A stretch of DNA of 64,000 nt, from positions 1 to 64,000 of the forward strand of contig NZ_BAMP01000003.1 of NCBI RefSeq assembly GCF_000615975.1, written 5' to 3'. Below the pieces are notes generated by a model. It saw nothing but the letters and a program-made list of their open reading frames with translations. It made no database searches and was not told where the DNA came from. A program made the translations under genes and the position numbers. Shown here in pieces: positions 53,857 through 63,568 of the stretch; the stretch's first letter is position 1; every line of letters starts with the position of its first letter. The DNA is from Nitratireductor aquibiodomus NL21 = JCM 21793. Lineage in GTDB: Bacteria; Pseudomonadota; Alphaproteobacteria; Rhizobiales; Rhizobiaceae.

Positions 53857-54702
53857 CTACGGCCGAGCCATGATGACCCGGGGCGTCCCGATTTCGCGGC
53901 GCTGCAACAGCGTTGGCAAGCGGTGACGGGTCGCTGCAACAACCGCGCTGTCGACTTCAGCCATGATGACACACGGATCGTCGCCCGCCGCAGCGATGAC
54001 TTCGCCGAATGGCGAGATGATCCGGGATTGACCGTAAACCCGCACCCCCTCCCGTTCACCACATTGCGCTGCAGCAATCACATAGGAGCCGGTTTCAATC
54101 GCACGAGCTTTCAGCAGGGCTTCCCAGTGCAGCGGCCCCGTCGCCGTGGAGAATGAAGCCGGGATCATCATCACATTCGCACCGACCCCGGCCAGCGCAT
54201 CGAACAGATAGGAAAAGCGAATGTCGTAGCAGATCGACAGACCGAGCCGGAAATCGCCCATGTCGACGACCACGGCGCCACCCTCACCAGGGGCAACGGC
54301 GGCGGATTCCTGGAAATCGGCCGCGCCCCCCAGCTTTACGTCGAATGTGTGCAGCTTGTCGTAGGTTGCCACAACATCGCCCGATGGAGCGATGAGATAG
54401 GCTCTGTTCCAGATTCGCTGCCCGTTCTCATGACGCACGAGGAGCGAGCCGGCATGTATCCAGATGCCGAGTTCCCGGGCAAGGCGGCGACAGAGCGCCA
54501 GTGTCGTATCTTCCGCCTCGGGCACACACACCGAAGGGTAACGCAGATTGTCGCGCAGAAGTATGTTGGCTGCCTCCGGAAGGCTGACGAAGGACACGCC
54601 CTCACCTGCCACCTGACGAACCATCTCTTCGATCTGGGCATTGTTGGCCTGCACATCACCCGTCGTGTTCAACTGGATCGCAGCAACGTGAAGCTTGCTC
54701 AC
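53857..54702 (-). CDS. Nitrilase superfamily carbon-nitrogen hydrolase (amidohydrolase)
   Basis: 281 residues from GTG 54702, which has GGGAGGGGACC upstream; the frame opens at TTG 54720, overlapping the pip stop. The catalytic triad is visible: Glu in SFVSLPEAAN, Lys in YDKLHTFDVK, Cys in LGLSICYDIRF. The second conserved glutamate appears in WEALLKARAIET. It resembles Nit2/omega-amidase-like members. In the plant-signal LuxR context, a hydrolase for an amide such as the PipR ligand type or its breakdown product fits, but the substrate is inferred only. Confidence 0.87.
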   Translation of the reverse strand: MSKLHVAAIQLNTTGDVQANNAQIEEMVRQVAGEGVSFVSLPEAANILLRDNLRYPSVCVPEAEDTTLALCRRLARELGIWIHAGSLLVRHENGQRIWNRAYLIAPSGDVVATYDKLHTFDVKLGGAADFQESAAVAPGEGGAVVVDMGDFRLGLSICYDIRFSYLFDALAGVGANVMMIPASFSTATGPLHWEALLKARAIETGSYVIAAAQCGEREGVRVYGQSRIISPFGEVIAAAGDDPCVIMAEVDSAVVAATRHRLPTLLQRREIGTPRVIMARP

Positions 54703-54716
54703 AGGTCCCCTCCCTC

Positions 54717-55615
54717 TCAATCAAGCCGCGCCAGAAAATCGGCGACGACAGCCATGTAAGAACCGCGTTCCTCGACATGCGGCATGTGGCTCGACGCCTC
54801 GAACATCTCCCAGCGAGCTCCCGGAATACGGTCAGCGAACTCGCCCACAGTTGCAGGTGAGGCCTCGTCATACGCTCCCGAGATAACCAGCGTCGGCGCC
54901 TGCACCCGATGCAGACGTTCCACCACTGTCCAGTCCTTCAGCGTACCGACCACATGAAACTCCGTAGGACCGTTCATCGTGTGGTAGACGGTCGGGTCAC
55001 GGTCGATCCAGTCGAAGGTGCGCTTTACGAAATCCGGCATGGGCTGCAGACGGCAGACATGGCGCTCGTAGAAAACCTGCGACGCCGCCTGATAGTCGGG
55101 ATGATCATAGGTACCGTCCGCTTCGTGACGGGACAGGGCATCCTGCGTTTCCTGCGGCAGTTTCTTGCGCAACTCAAGACAGCCCTCCACCCATGCTTTC
55201 ATGGAGCTGGGTGAGTTGGCGATGATGAGACCGTTCAGCCCTTCCGGCTGGCGCACGGCGTGCTCGGATCCAAGCATGCCGCCCCAGGACTGGCCCAGAA
55301 GATTGTAGCGCTGACGAATGCCAGATGATCGAGCAGATTGTCGAGCTCTTCAAGAAACAGGTCGACGGTCCAGAAATCGGGACCGGCCTCCGGGAGATGC
55401 GTCGAACGCCCGTTTCCGATCTGATCGTAAAAAACGACTGCGCGGCCTGTGGCTGCGATATCTGAGATGCTCTCAAGATAGTCATGCGTGCACCCGGGGC
55501 CGCCGTGAACAGCCACAAGCGGCACCTTTACGGATTTCAGATCTCCGATGACCCGATACCAGGTCTTGTACTCTCGGAAGGACGCAAAATCTTCAACCAC
55601 ATCGACTGCTGGCAT
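54717..55615 (-). CDS. pip: Proline iminopeptidase family hydrolase (Pip), broken by one base deletion
   Basis: Alpha/beta hydrolase of peptidase family S33. [20 protein letters not shown] is the oxyanion HGGPG block. The frame breaks at 55321-55322 (GG for GGG); repaired, it reads [39 protein letters not shown] with the nucleophile in GQSWGG. The aspartate lies in [11 protein letters not shown] and the histidine in [12 protein letters not shown] 55615 has AAAGGAG upstream; corrected length about 300. pip is the marker neighbour of plant-signal LuxR solos and their usual target. It ends on the amidohydrolase start (TTGA overlap). Confidence 0.9.
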
Positions 55616-55720
55616 GTGAAAACTCCTTTGGGATTTTAGCAGAGCCTTCACCGCCATCCGCAGCGGCGCAATCTGTAATAAATAGCAGGAGAGAAGGATA
55701 ACGGGCGCGGAGCTGCGCCG

Positions 55721-56356
55721 TCATCGCTGCTCTGAAGGCGCCTCGCGCCAGCGTGTCAGATGACGGGTAACGACTTCTGTCATGCGCTCGCGGTCATGCG
55801 TCTTCAGCGCCTCAACCATTTCGAGATGGTCCAGACTGCTGGACCTCGCCTTTGCCGGCATTGCCCACTGGTTCCACTCACCAGGCAGATTGCGCTCGCG
55901 CAGTTCATGGATGAGATCGATCAGCGTGCGATTGCCACAGCAGGCGTAGAAGGCGTGGTGAAAAGCGTGGTTCAGCTTCTGTGCTTCAGGATAGGGAACG
56001 GCCTCGAGCGCATCATCGAAAGCGAGCGCAGCGGCTTCTATGTTTGCCACATCCTCTTCGCTCGCCTGCTCGATCACCAGCAGCGCTGCCGGCACCTCCA
56101 GCATCAGCCGCGCATCTGTAAGTTCATCGCGCTGCCTGCGATCGGTTTCGGCCACGCGATAGCCGCGATTGGGTACATGGCTGACCATATGCCCCGATGC
56201 AAGCCGGGCGAGCGCCTGACGCACGTCAAACCGCCCTACCCCATAGCGTTCTTCAAGATCGACGAGCCGCAGCCATTCGCCCGGCCGATAGAAACCAGCC
56301 GCGATATCGGCGCGCAGGCGCTCGCTCAGCCCGTTTCTGATCTCCCTCTTGCTCAT
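55721..56356 (-). CDS. GntR family regulator, FCD subfamily
   Basis: 211 residues from ATG 56356 with GGGGAAGG upstream. Winged helix LSERLRADIAAGFYRPGEWLRLVDLEERYGVGRFDVRQALARLASGHMVSHVPNRGYRV; FCD domain with KLNHAFHHAFYACCGNRTLIDLIHELRERN and VTRHLTRW. It is the last gene of the second importer unit, so its own level follows that operon, and it is the likely regulator of it. Binding sites are not evident near its own start. Confidence 0.85.
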   Translation of the reverse strand: MSKREIRNGLSERLRADIAAGFYRPGEWLRLVDLEERYGVGRFDVRQALARLASGHMVSHVPNRGYRVAETDRRQRDELTDARLMLEVPAALLVIEQASEEDVANIEAAALAFDDALEAVPYPEAQKLNHAFHHAFYACCGNRTLIDLIHELRERNLPGEWNQWAMPAKARSSSLDHLEMVEALKTHDRERMTEVVTRHLTRWREAPSEQR

Positions 56357-56389
56357 CGCTGCCTTCCCCAAACCTTTCGAGGGTTCCCA

Positions 56390-57468
56390 CTACTCTGCGG
56401 CAAAGACAAGGGCATCTCCCTCCGCAATGTGTATTTTCCCCGCCCTTTCAGGCACAGGAACATTCACAAGCATGCGAATTTCCTGCCCCGCCAGGGTTAG
56501 CTTCTGCTCATAGTGATTGCCCAGATAGCTGGCGGTGGTGAAGTTGGCGTCCAGCGTGTTCGCATCGCTTCCTTTTGCAACCCGCATACGCTCGCCACGT
56601 ACCGCCAGCCTGGCTTTGGCCCCGGCGGCCATCGGCACCGCGCTGTGACCGTCGAGCTTCTGACCATCCGCCAGACGCAGGCGTGTGACGACCGTGTCGC
56701 CCCTGCGGGCGCTTTCCTCAACGATGCCTTCGATAAGATTGGCACTGCCAATAAAGGTTGCTGCAAAGGGATGCTGCGGACGCTCGTAAATTTCCTGCGG
56801 CGTTCCAAGCTGAACGACCTTGCCCGCACGCATGACGGCGATGCGATCACTCATTGCCAGCGCTTCTTCCTGATCGTGGGTCACATAGATGGCGGTCAGA
56901 CCAAGCTCGCGCTGAATTTCCTTCAGCCACACCCGTGCACTCTGGCGCAGCTGCGCATCGAGGTTGGAGAGCGGTTCGTCAAGCAGCAGGAGCGGCGGCC
57001 GGAACACCACCGCACGCGCCAGCGCAACACGCTGTTGCTGGCCTCCCGACAATTCACCCGGATAGCGCTTGCCGTAGCCTGAAAGCCCGACCAGATCCAG
57101 CGCCTCGTCGACGCGTCGCGCGCGTTCTGCCGGTTCACCTTGCGCAGCTCCAGAGGCATGGAGACATTGCGCTCGACCGTCAGGTGCGGCCACAGCGCAT
57201 AGGACTGGAACACCACCCCAAAGCCGCGTTTCTCAGGCGGCGCAAACTGACCGTTCGCCTCATCGAAAAGCACGTGGTCGCCAAAGCGGATGACACCGGA
57301 TGTTGGCCGGTCGAGACCGGCAATCGCTGCAAGCGTGGTCGACTTTCCGCAGCCGCTCGGCCCGAGAAGCGTAAGGAACTCACCCTGCTCCACCGTCAGC
57401 GAGATGTTGTTTACGGCGTGAACGTCGCCATAGCTCTTTTTGAGATTTTCCAGAACGAGCTTATTCAT
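56390..57468 (-). CDS. Ferric-iron/polyamine-type ABC importer ATPase (FbpC/PotA-like), broken by one base deletion
   Basis: MNKLVLENLKKSYGDVHAVNNISLTVEQGEFLTLLGPSGCGKSTTLAAIAGL supplies Walker A, VVFQSYALWPHLTVERNV the Q-loop. The frame breaks at 57130-57131 (AACCGGCAG for AACCGGGCAG) and continues [80 protein letters not shown] and a TOBE domain. Corrected length 359 residues. ATG 57468 overlaps the permease stop by 8 bases. Confidence 0.88.
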
Positions 57469-59203
57469 AGAGCTTAACTCCAAACACGAGACGGGCGGCG
57501 ATCAGAAGAATTGCGATCATGACGATCTGCAGGGTTGCGAAGGCGGCGGTCACGCCGGCTGCTCCGTTCTCCCAGAGGCCGAGCATGGTCACACCCATGA
57601 TTTCCAGTCCCGGCGCCATGAGGAAGATGGCGACGACGTAGGACTTCAGGTGCACGACAAAGAGCAGAATGAAACAGCCAAGCAGCGCCGGTTTCATGAG
57701 CGGGAGGAGAATGCGCCGCATGCTGGTTATCCAGTCTGCGCCCACCGTACGCGCCGCCTTGTCGAGATCTGCGCCGATCTGAACTACCGAAGGCTGCACC
57801 GCGCCAAGCCCCAGCGGAATGGTCGCCATCACATAGGCGACAACGAGGATCCAGATGCTGTCGCGCAGCCAACCGAAGGGCGCAAAGACGATCGCGGCAT
57901 AGAAGACCCCCAGACCAGTGATCAGGCCCGGCACCATGCGCGGCGAATAGGCCAGTGCTTCGAGCGTGCGGCGGAACGGGAAGCTCGACCGCTGGATGAC
58001 GAGTGCAATCAGCGCAGTGAGAAGCGTGCCGAGACCAGCCGCTGCCACCGAGATGATCAGCGTGTTCCAGAGTGCGCGCATATAGGCGTCCGTCTGGAAG
58101 ACGTCCTTGAAGTTCTGCAGCGTCAACACCTGCCAGACCGGAATGAGCGGCGTCAGGTAGCTGGTGAAGGCGCGCAGAACCAGCCCGAGGATCGGGACGA
58201 GAACAACGAACACGATATAGAGAGCGGCAAGCGTGAAAAGCGGCCATCTGAGCGCGCCGAGCTGCAGCGGCGCGGGGCGTGTGCCCTTCCCCTTCACCGT
58301 CTCATAACGATGCCCGTTGGACAGAAGCAGTCGCTGTAGCATCAGCGTTGCGCCGACCAGAACCACCAGTACCAGAGCCGATGCGGCCACCATGCCATGC
58401 TGCGGATTGGAAGCGCCGATCCCCTCCAGATAGAGATAGGATGACAGCGTGTCGATCCGCGCCGGCCTGCCGAGAAACAGGGGGATCGAGAGCATTTCCA
58501 CGGCGATCACGATGTTGAGCGCGCTTGAGGTGACGATGGCCGGTAACATCAGCGGCAAAGTCACACGGCACATCACGGTGAGCGGTCCTGCACCGCAGGT
58601 CCGGGCAGCACTCTCCAGCGTCGGGTCAATGGAGCGCGCCACGCCGTAAAGACAATAAAGATAAGCCAGCGGAGCCTGCGAGACACCGGCAACGATGGCC
58701 ATGCCCGGAATGGAATAGAGGTTCCACGGCACGTCGCCGAACATCCGCGCGAAAGCCTGGGTCAGAAAGCCGGAGGGGCCGTAGACGATGAGCCAGCCGA
58801 CCACCATGATGAGATGCGACAGATAGAGCGGCCACATCATCATGTCGCCCATCACCCGACGACCGGGCATGTCCGTACGCCCGAAGAGAAGGGCTGCTGC
58901 CACGCCGAGCACCTGCGCGATGACCGTCGTCAGGCCCGCAAAGGCCAGCGTCGTCAGCGCAATCTCACCAATGGCCTCATTGCCCAGAAGCCGACCGATG
59001 TTAGCCAATGTGAAGTGCCAGTCCCGCTCATAGAGAGGGCCGGCGACAAACACCTGAAGCAGGATTGGCAGCGCCGGCGCAAGCACAAGCACCGCCGTGA
59101 TGATGAAGATCAGCCACTGCGCCATGCGCGAACGGCTGAGAGGCACGATTGCCGGGCCGACGCGCGCAGGCGCAAGCGTGGTCTCGGCGGATTGCGTATT
59201 CAT
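57461..59203 (-). CDS. ABC importer permease with two fused membrane domains (FbpB-like)
   Basis: 580 residues from ATG 59203 (AGAAAGAAAG upstream; the frame opens at 59311). About 12 helices in two halves, each with an EAA loop: DPTLESAARTCGAGPLTVMCRVTLPLMLPAIVTSSALNIVIAVEMLSIPLFLG and LDKAARTVGADWITSMRRILLPLMKPALLGCFILLFVVHLKSYVVAIFL. This is the layout of ferric-iron and related family-1 importers. Substrate unknown; iron cannot be assumed, because such systems also carry phosphonates, sugars and small organic ions. Confidence 0.9.
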   Translation of the reverse strand: MNTQSAETTLAPARVGPAIVPLSRSRMAQWLIFIITAVLVLAPALPILLQVFVAGPLYERDWHFTLANIGRLLGNEAIGEIALTTLAFAGLTTVIAQVLGVAAALLFGRTDMPGRRVMGDMMMWPLYLSHLIMVVGWLIVYGPSGFLTQAFARMFGDVPWNLYSIPGMAIVAGVSQAPLAYLYCLYGVARSIDPTLESAARTCGAGPLTVMCRVTLPLMLPAIVTSSALNIVIAVEMLSIPLFLGRPARIDTLSSYLYLEGIGASNPQHGMVAASALVLVVLVGATLMLQRLLLSNGHRYETVKGKGTRPAPLQLGALRWPLFTLAALYIVFVVLVPILGLVLRAFTSYLTPLIPVWQVLTLQNFKDVFQTDAYMRALWNTLIISVAAAGLGTLLTALIALVIQRSSFPFRRTLEALAYSPRMVPGLITGLGVFYAAIVFAPFGWLRDSIWILVVAYVMATIPLGLGAVQPSVVQIGADLDKAARTVGADWITSMRRILLPLMKPALLGCFILLFVVHLKSYVVAIFLMAPGLEIMGVTMLGLWENGAAGVTAAFATLQIVMIAILLIAARLVFGVKLYE

Positions 59204-59268
59204 GATCTGGCTTTCTTTCTCGCCATGCGGCGGCCGGCAGCTTTCAAGCCGGCCGCCGCATTGATCGA

Positions 59269-60362
59269 TTACATGCCGAAGGCCTTGGCCCAGCGTGCGA
59301 TGAAGCTTCATGCTCTGTCAGCATGTTCGGGTCGTAATCGATGAGGATCATCTTGTCCTCGCCGCCAATCTCCGCGATCACCTCGTCAAGAGAATAGGAC
59401 GTTTCGCCCTCCGGCTTAACACCGGGGCGATAGGCTGTCAGCTTGCCTTCCGCCACCGCATACTGCCCCTCTTCCGAGAGGATGAAGTCGAGCATGAGCC
59501 GCGCTGCCGCCGGATGCGGTGCCTTTTCCGTTACGCCGACACCGCGCAGAAAGACAGGCGTGCCATCGGAAGGAAATTTCCAGTCTATGATCTGTCCGAC
59601 GCCCTGGTTCAACCGCGGGAAGAGAACGGGGCCGGATGCGAAGTAGGACGCCGTGTTTTCACCGCTCACGGTCTTCTCGATCATGCCGCCGGTGCCGCCA
59701 CCGGGTCGCGTCGACGGGCCGATTGCGTCAAACCATTCCCATGCCTTGTCACCATGGTGACGCACGAACGCAAAGTTGATGGATTCGCCAAAAGCGAACT
59801 GGCCGTCATAGGTGCCGATCTTGCCCTTGAAGACGTCCGGGTGCGCGGTGATGTTGGCGAAGAACTCTTCCATCGAGGCCGTGCGCAGTTCCTCCGGAAC
59901 CAGAACCTTGTTGTACATCAGGATCATCGGGTCGGCGGAGAAGGTGTAGACGCCCGGCATCGGAAGGCTCCACTCCGGCAGGAACCGGGCTTCCGGTGAC
60001 TTGTAATCAACGACGAGACCGTCATTGGCGGCCTGAATCCAGTCACCGATCGTGCCGGCGGCCAGCATGTCGGCTGTCGCCACACCCGTGCCCGTCTCGG
60101 CACGATAGCGCGTGAACACCTCGCCCGGCCCGAGGTCGAGCGTTTCCACCTTGATGTCCGGATAATGCTCGTTGAAGGCGGCGATAAGCGGCTCCCAATT
60201 CTCCGGCCCCATGTTGGAATAGATCAGCAGCGAGCCTTCTTCATTTGCCTGTGCGATCAGGTCGGCATAGTCCGCCGGATAGTGGTCAGGCAGCGCCTGC
60301 GCCGATGACACGCCGGCAGAAAGCGTCAAGAACGCGGCGGATAGAAGCAATGTGCGAAGCAT
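59269..60362 (-). CDS. ABC importer substrate-binding protein, family 1, broken by one base deletion near its end
   Basis: Signal peptide MLRTLLLSAAFLTLSAGVSSAQA, then YPADYADLIAQANEEGSLLIYSNMGPENWEPLIAAFNEHYPDIKVETLDLG, the opening of FbpA/ThiB-like receptors. ATG 60362 has AAGGGGAATCTCC upstream. At 59303-59304 AA stands for AAA (minus TTT); restoring it changes the tail to EHEAFIARWAKAFGM and a stop at 59269, about 364 residues. The Tyr-Tyr iron ligands of true FbpA are not evident, so the cargo may not be iron. Confidence 0.86.
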
Positions 60363-60389
60363 GGAGATTCCCCTTTTTTGTATATGCAT

Positions 60390-61187
60390 TCAAAGCCACT
60401 TTTCGATGGCGCCGGCTGCGGCCACGGCAACCGGGCCGAGCTCGTGTCCAACACGATCCAGATACTCGAAGCCCGGCTTCAGCCCCGATTTCTCAAGGCT
60501 TTCTTTCAGGGCTTCCATGCGCTGATGACGGTTCGCACCGGCAATGTCGGCGTAAGGCGAGTATTCGGGATGATCCGGTCCCCGCGTCACGAGGCCCTGA
60601 TCGCTGTCGTTTGCACCGATGAGAAGATGGAGCGGAAGCCCTTCGAGCCCCTTCCTGTCAACCGAACGCCCAATGGCCCTCTCGATACCATCGACGCCGG
60701 GCCACCAGGGCAGTTCCGTATCCAGCAATGTTACGGCGCCGGGCGCTGCGATAACCGCGCCGGACAATTTGCCCGCTGCCACCAGCGCATACCGCAGGGC
60801 AAACTGGGCCCCGCCAGAAAAGCCGAACAGATAGGCAGGTTGAGACCCTAGAGCGAAGCGCGCCCTGAAAGCTGCAACCATGCTTTCCAGCAGCATCGCA
60901 TAATCGATGCCCGGCTCGCGGAGAAACTTATACCCGTCCGAATAGCCGGGGTGCGTCACGTCGGCAGGAAAGAGTGGCGCAAACACATTGATATCCTGCC
61001 GAGCAGCCAGATCGTCAAATGCGTCGCGCGTTTGCAGATGATCGCGTGCACTGCCGTGAACGGCGATCAGCAGGGGGCGATCAGGCCTGCGCGAGGGAGC
61101 CAGCGTCCACGCATAAGCAAAACGCGAATCTGCCTCATGGTCGGCCACCCCTTTTTCAAGCGCAATCGCATCTCCCCCCAGTCTCAT
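60390..61187 (-). CDS. Alpha/beta hydrolase (esterase/phospholipase-like)
   Basis: 265 residues, no signal peptide. LLIAVHGSARDH is the oxyanion block, YLFGFSGGAQFALRYALV the nucleophile elbow (GFSGG), LHLLIGANDSDQGL supplies the acid and RVGHELGP the histidine. GGAGGAG stands 6 bases before ATG 61187. First gene of the minus-strand unit hydrolase-binding protein-permease-ATPase-GntR, so it probably cleaves an ester or amide imported by that system. Exact substrate unknown. Confidence 0.83.
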   Translation of the reverse strand: MRLGGDAIALEKGVADHEADSRFAYAWTLAPSRRPDRPLLIAVHGSARDHLQTRDAFDDLAARQDINVFAPLFPADVTHPGYSDGYKFLREPGIDYAMLLESMVAAFRARFALGSQPAYLFGFSGGAQFALRYALVAAGKLSGAVIAAPGAVTLLDTELPWWPGVDGIERAIGRSVDRKGLEGLPLHLLIGANDSDQGLVTRGPDHPEYSPYADIAGANRHQRMEALKESLEKSGLKPGFEYLDRVGHELGPVAVAAAGAIEKWL

Positions 61188-62679
61188 GCGCGCTCCTCCG
61201 AACGGCTTGCAGGAAAAGCATCGGAACGCCTGCAGCTCGATGCCCCTGCTGATCGCAGAACCAACGGCGCGACAGGAACATCACGTCCCCGTGGACTCGG
61301 GTCTGAGAATAGCGTGTTCAATGAGGCTGACATTATATGCTCATAAATTTGCGCAACTTTATGCGCAATTAATGCGGCATTTGCCCTGTGCCGTCAATAC
61401 AGCTTTTTGCAAAGCGCTCGTTGTGTCCGGGTTCTGTACAGGCAACGACAAGCTGCCGGCCCGCAGCACCGGCGCGGGTCTTCCCGCCTCAGTCCGCAGT
61501 CTTCGAGAAACATGAGGGAGTGGCCCTTTGCTCGATCAGGTCACCCTCACGGAAAACAGAGCGGCACACATGCCCGTTCCGACATTGACCGACAAAGACT
61601 TCCCGCACTCCGCTGGCGATGGAAATCCGAGCGCCGCGGTCGGTTGACCAGCGACCAGCAATGGAAGGCACGGCAGGAAAGAAAGTCCACGTCCCGATTG
61701 AGGTCCGCGGCTTCCAGTACCTGCCCGGCATTGCATTTCACTTCGCAGCGGGAAGGTCACGCGAGATGGCGACTGGTGCCGTCTGGCGCTGCCGCAGGCT
61801 CCTCAATGATCAGGCGTCGCCCTTTCGCAATGGCATATAGGCCGCACTTCGGCAGTGCCCACGCATCGCGAGCTGCGCGCTAAACAGATCAGCAGGCCCC
61901 GAAAATACGTCCAGCAGAACCGAATGGCTTGACGGCAATCGCTGGTGCGCTGGACTTCAGGTCTTCGGCACATCGCCAGACATACCGTCGCGGTGACTTT
62001 GATGCCAATCTGGTGCGCGCTGGTCAAAACGGGACCGAGCTGGAAAGGCTTTTGTTAAAAAAGGGCCGGCGGAATTTTCTTCACGCCAGCCCCGATTGGA
62101 AAACAGCTATTCCCACTCGATCATATCCTGAAAGCTTAACTTTCTGATTTCAAAAGCGTTTTTCCCTCAAAGATTCATCTGTACCGACGAAAATACCGTC
62201 ACGATGTCAAGCTATTGAAATTACTACCTATTTGGGAACATTCAAATCTCTGTTACATCCTGCAACACTCATCAATATGCAGGATCAAATCGAGGGCCTG
62301 CAATCATCACTACTTGCGACCACCCTCTCCTCTTCTCCCCACGCTGCTCCAGATGGATACAGCGCTCCTTGACGAGATGTTTCGCACAGCAGCGTAGGGT
62401 ACGAACCCAATCAGACACGCGCGTTGCCCTGTGCTTACATCAGCACGGCCCAATTGCGAGTGCGATAGCGGCCGAGCGAGAGTTCGGCCATCCGACGGAA
62501 ACTTCAGCTGCCGGCAGGCGAAGGATCGGTTCCCTTACTATGGTCGCGCATCACTACGGTCGTTTCCTACCGCAGGACAAGGCGGCTCTCGCCGCTCGGA
62601 TTCTGAACCAGGTTTGGCAAGCGGCCTAGGCGGATTCCAAGGAAGAGCTGGGAACATGTAACCACCGATACCGATTGAC
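61188..62679. other. Gene-poor region of about 1.5 kb
   Basis: No reading frame here has family features or a convincing start. Short overlapping open stretches occur on both strands (for example 61489-61731 minus and 62369-62629 plus), but they lack recognisable motifs. Base composition is lower in GC around 61330-61375 and 62140-62300 than in the flanks. It might be decayed coding sequence or an old insertion; no transposase, integrase or tRNA is visible. Confidence 0.5.
61332..61368 (-). promoter_or_regulatory. Possible promoter and operator of the second importer unit
   Basis: On the minus strand TATAAT (61337 down to 61332) is a perfect -10 box, without a good -35. Just upstream lie TTGCGCAA (61349-61356, self-complementary) and ATGCGCAA (61361-61368), twelve bases apart, in an AT-rich patch unlike the surroundings. 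The leader to the hydrolase start would be about 140 bases. Confidence 0.45.
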
Positions 62680-63568
62680 CTAATGGCCATCGAAAGCGCG
62701 TCTCAGGAAGCGAATCTGGTAAGCGATCACCGTACCGCGCATCGGCTCTTCATAGATGTCGAAATGAGAACAAGGGTACGACAATACCTCGCCGCGAGGC
62801 GCACGCTCAGCGATCTCGCGGGCCAGCTCTGGCGGCGTATGCGCATCCTGCTCGACGAGGCAGACAAGGAGCGGCATTTTTAAGCGATGCGCCACCGAAC
62901 CTGGCCGATCGCCAAAAAAGCATATCGAGGATCACCCTGGGCGCCACGCGGTTTTCCCAATGGCTGCCTTTCAAAGCCGACACGATCTTGTCTGCCCGCT
63001 CGGTGGTAATGATCGCACGCTCTCCGGGCCGCCCGACGACCGGCACGTAAAGAGGCCGAAGCCCCAACAACGCGCGCGCCCGATCATTGATGGCAACCCA
63101 GAACAGCCCGATGCTTTCGGCCGCCGAACGCCCTTCCACTCTCGAGGGGAACCCGTTGAATGGCACCTGGGCTATCACGGCTGCAGTGGCGGGATTGTGA
63201 GCAGCGACATGCACGACATGCGCGCCGCTGAGTGAGCTGCCCCAGAGCCCGATGCGATCGCGGTCGATGCCGTCGAGGCCTAGGGTGAAAGCCACCGCCG
63301 CCTTCCAATCCTCAAGCTGATGGGCAATATCGATAACCTGTCGCGGCGTCCCCTCGCTCTCACCGAAGCTGCGATAGTCGAAGGTGAAAACGGCAAAGCC
63401 AGCGTCTGCAAAATCCTGTGCCGTGCGGGCGAGCGATCCCTGCTGCGTCACGCTGAACCCGTGCGCCATGATGATCGCGAGCAGTTGGCCAGAATAATCA
63501 TCCCGTTAGAGATAGCCGATGCATCGAGTGCCGGCTACGTCAAATTCCTTCCTGGAAGGCTCAATCAT
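62680..63568 (-). pseudogene. Alpha/beta hydrolase with in-frame stop and frameshift
   Basis: Start ATG 63568 (AAGAGAGC upstream): MIEPSRKEFDVAGTRCIGYL, then a TAA codon at about 63506-63508, then RDDYSGQLLAIIMAHGFSVTQQGSLARTAQDFADAGFAVFTFDYRSFGESEG in the same frame. Nucleophile elbow LWGSSLSGAHVV. At 62914-62919 six A (minus T) stand where five fit, moving the frame to GDRPGSVAHRLKMPLLVCLVEQDAHTPPELAREIAERAPRGEVLSYPCSHFDIYEEP with the acid and histidine, ending at 62680. Full length would be about 296. The frameshift could be sequence error, but the nonsense codon is a substitution, so a true pseudogene is possible. Confidence 0.75.

Noticed and set aside
61489-62629. Short frames as remnants of a transposase or other gene
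   Set aside because: No transposase, integrase or other motif could be recognised on either strand, and no flanking inverted or direct repeats were found.
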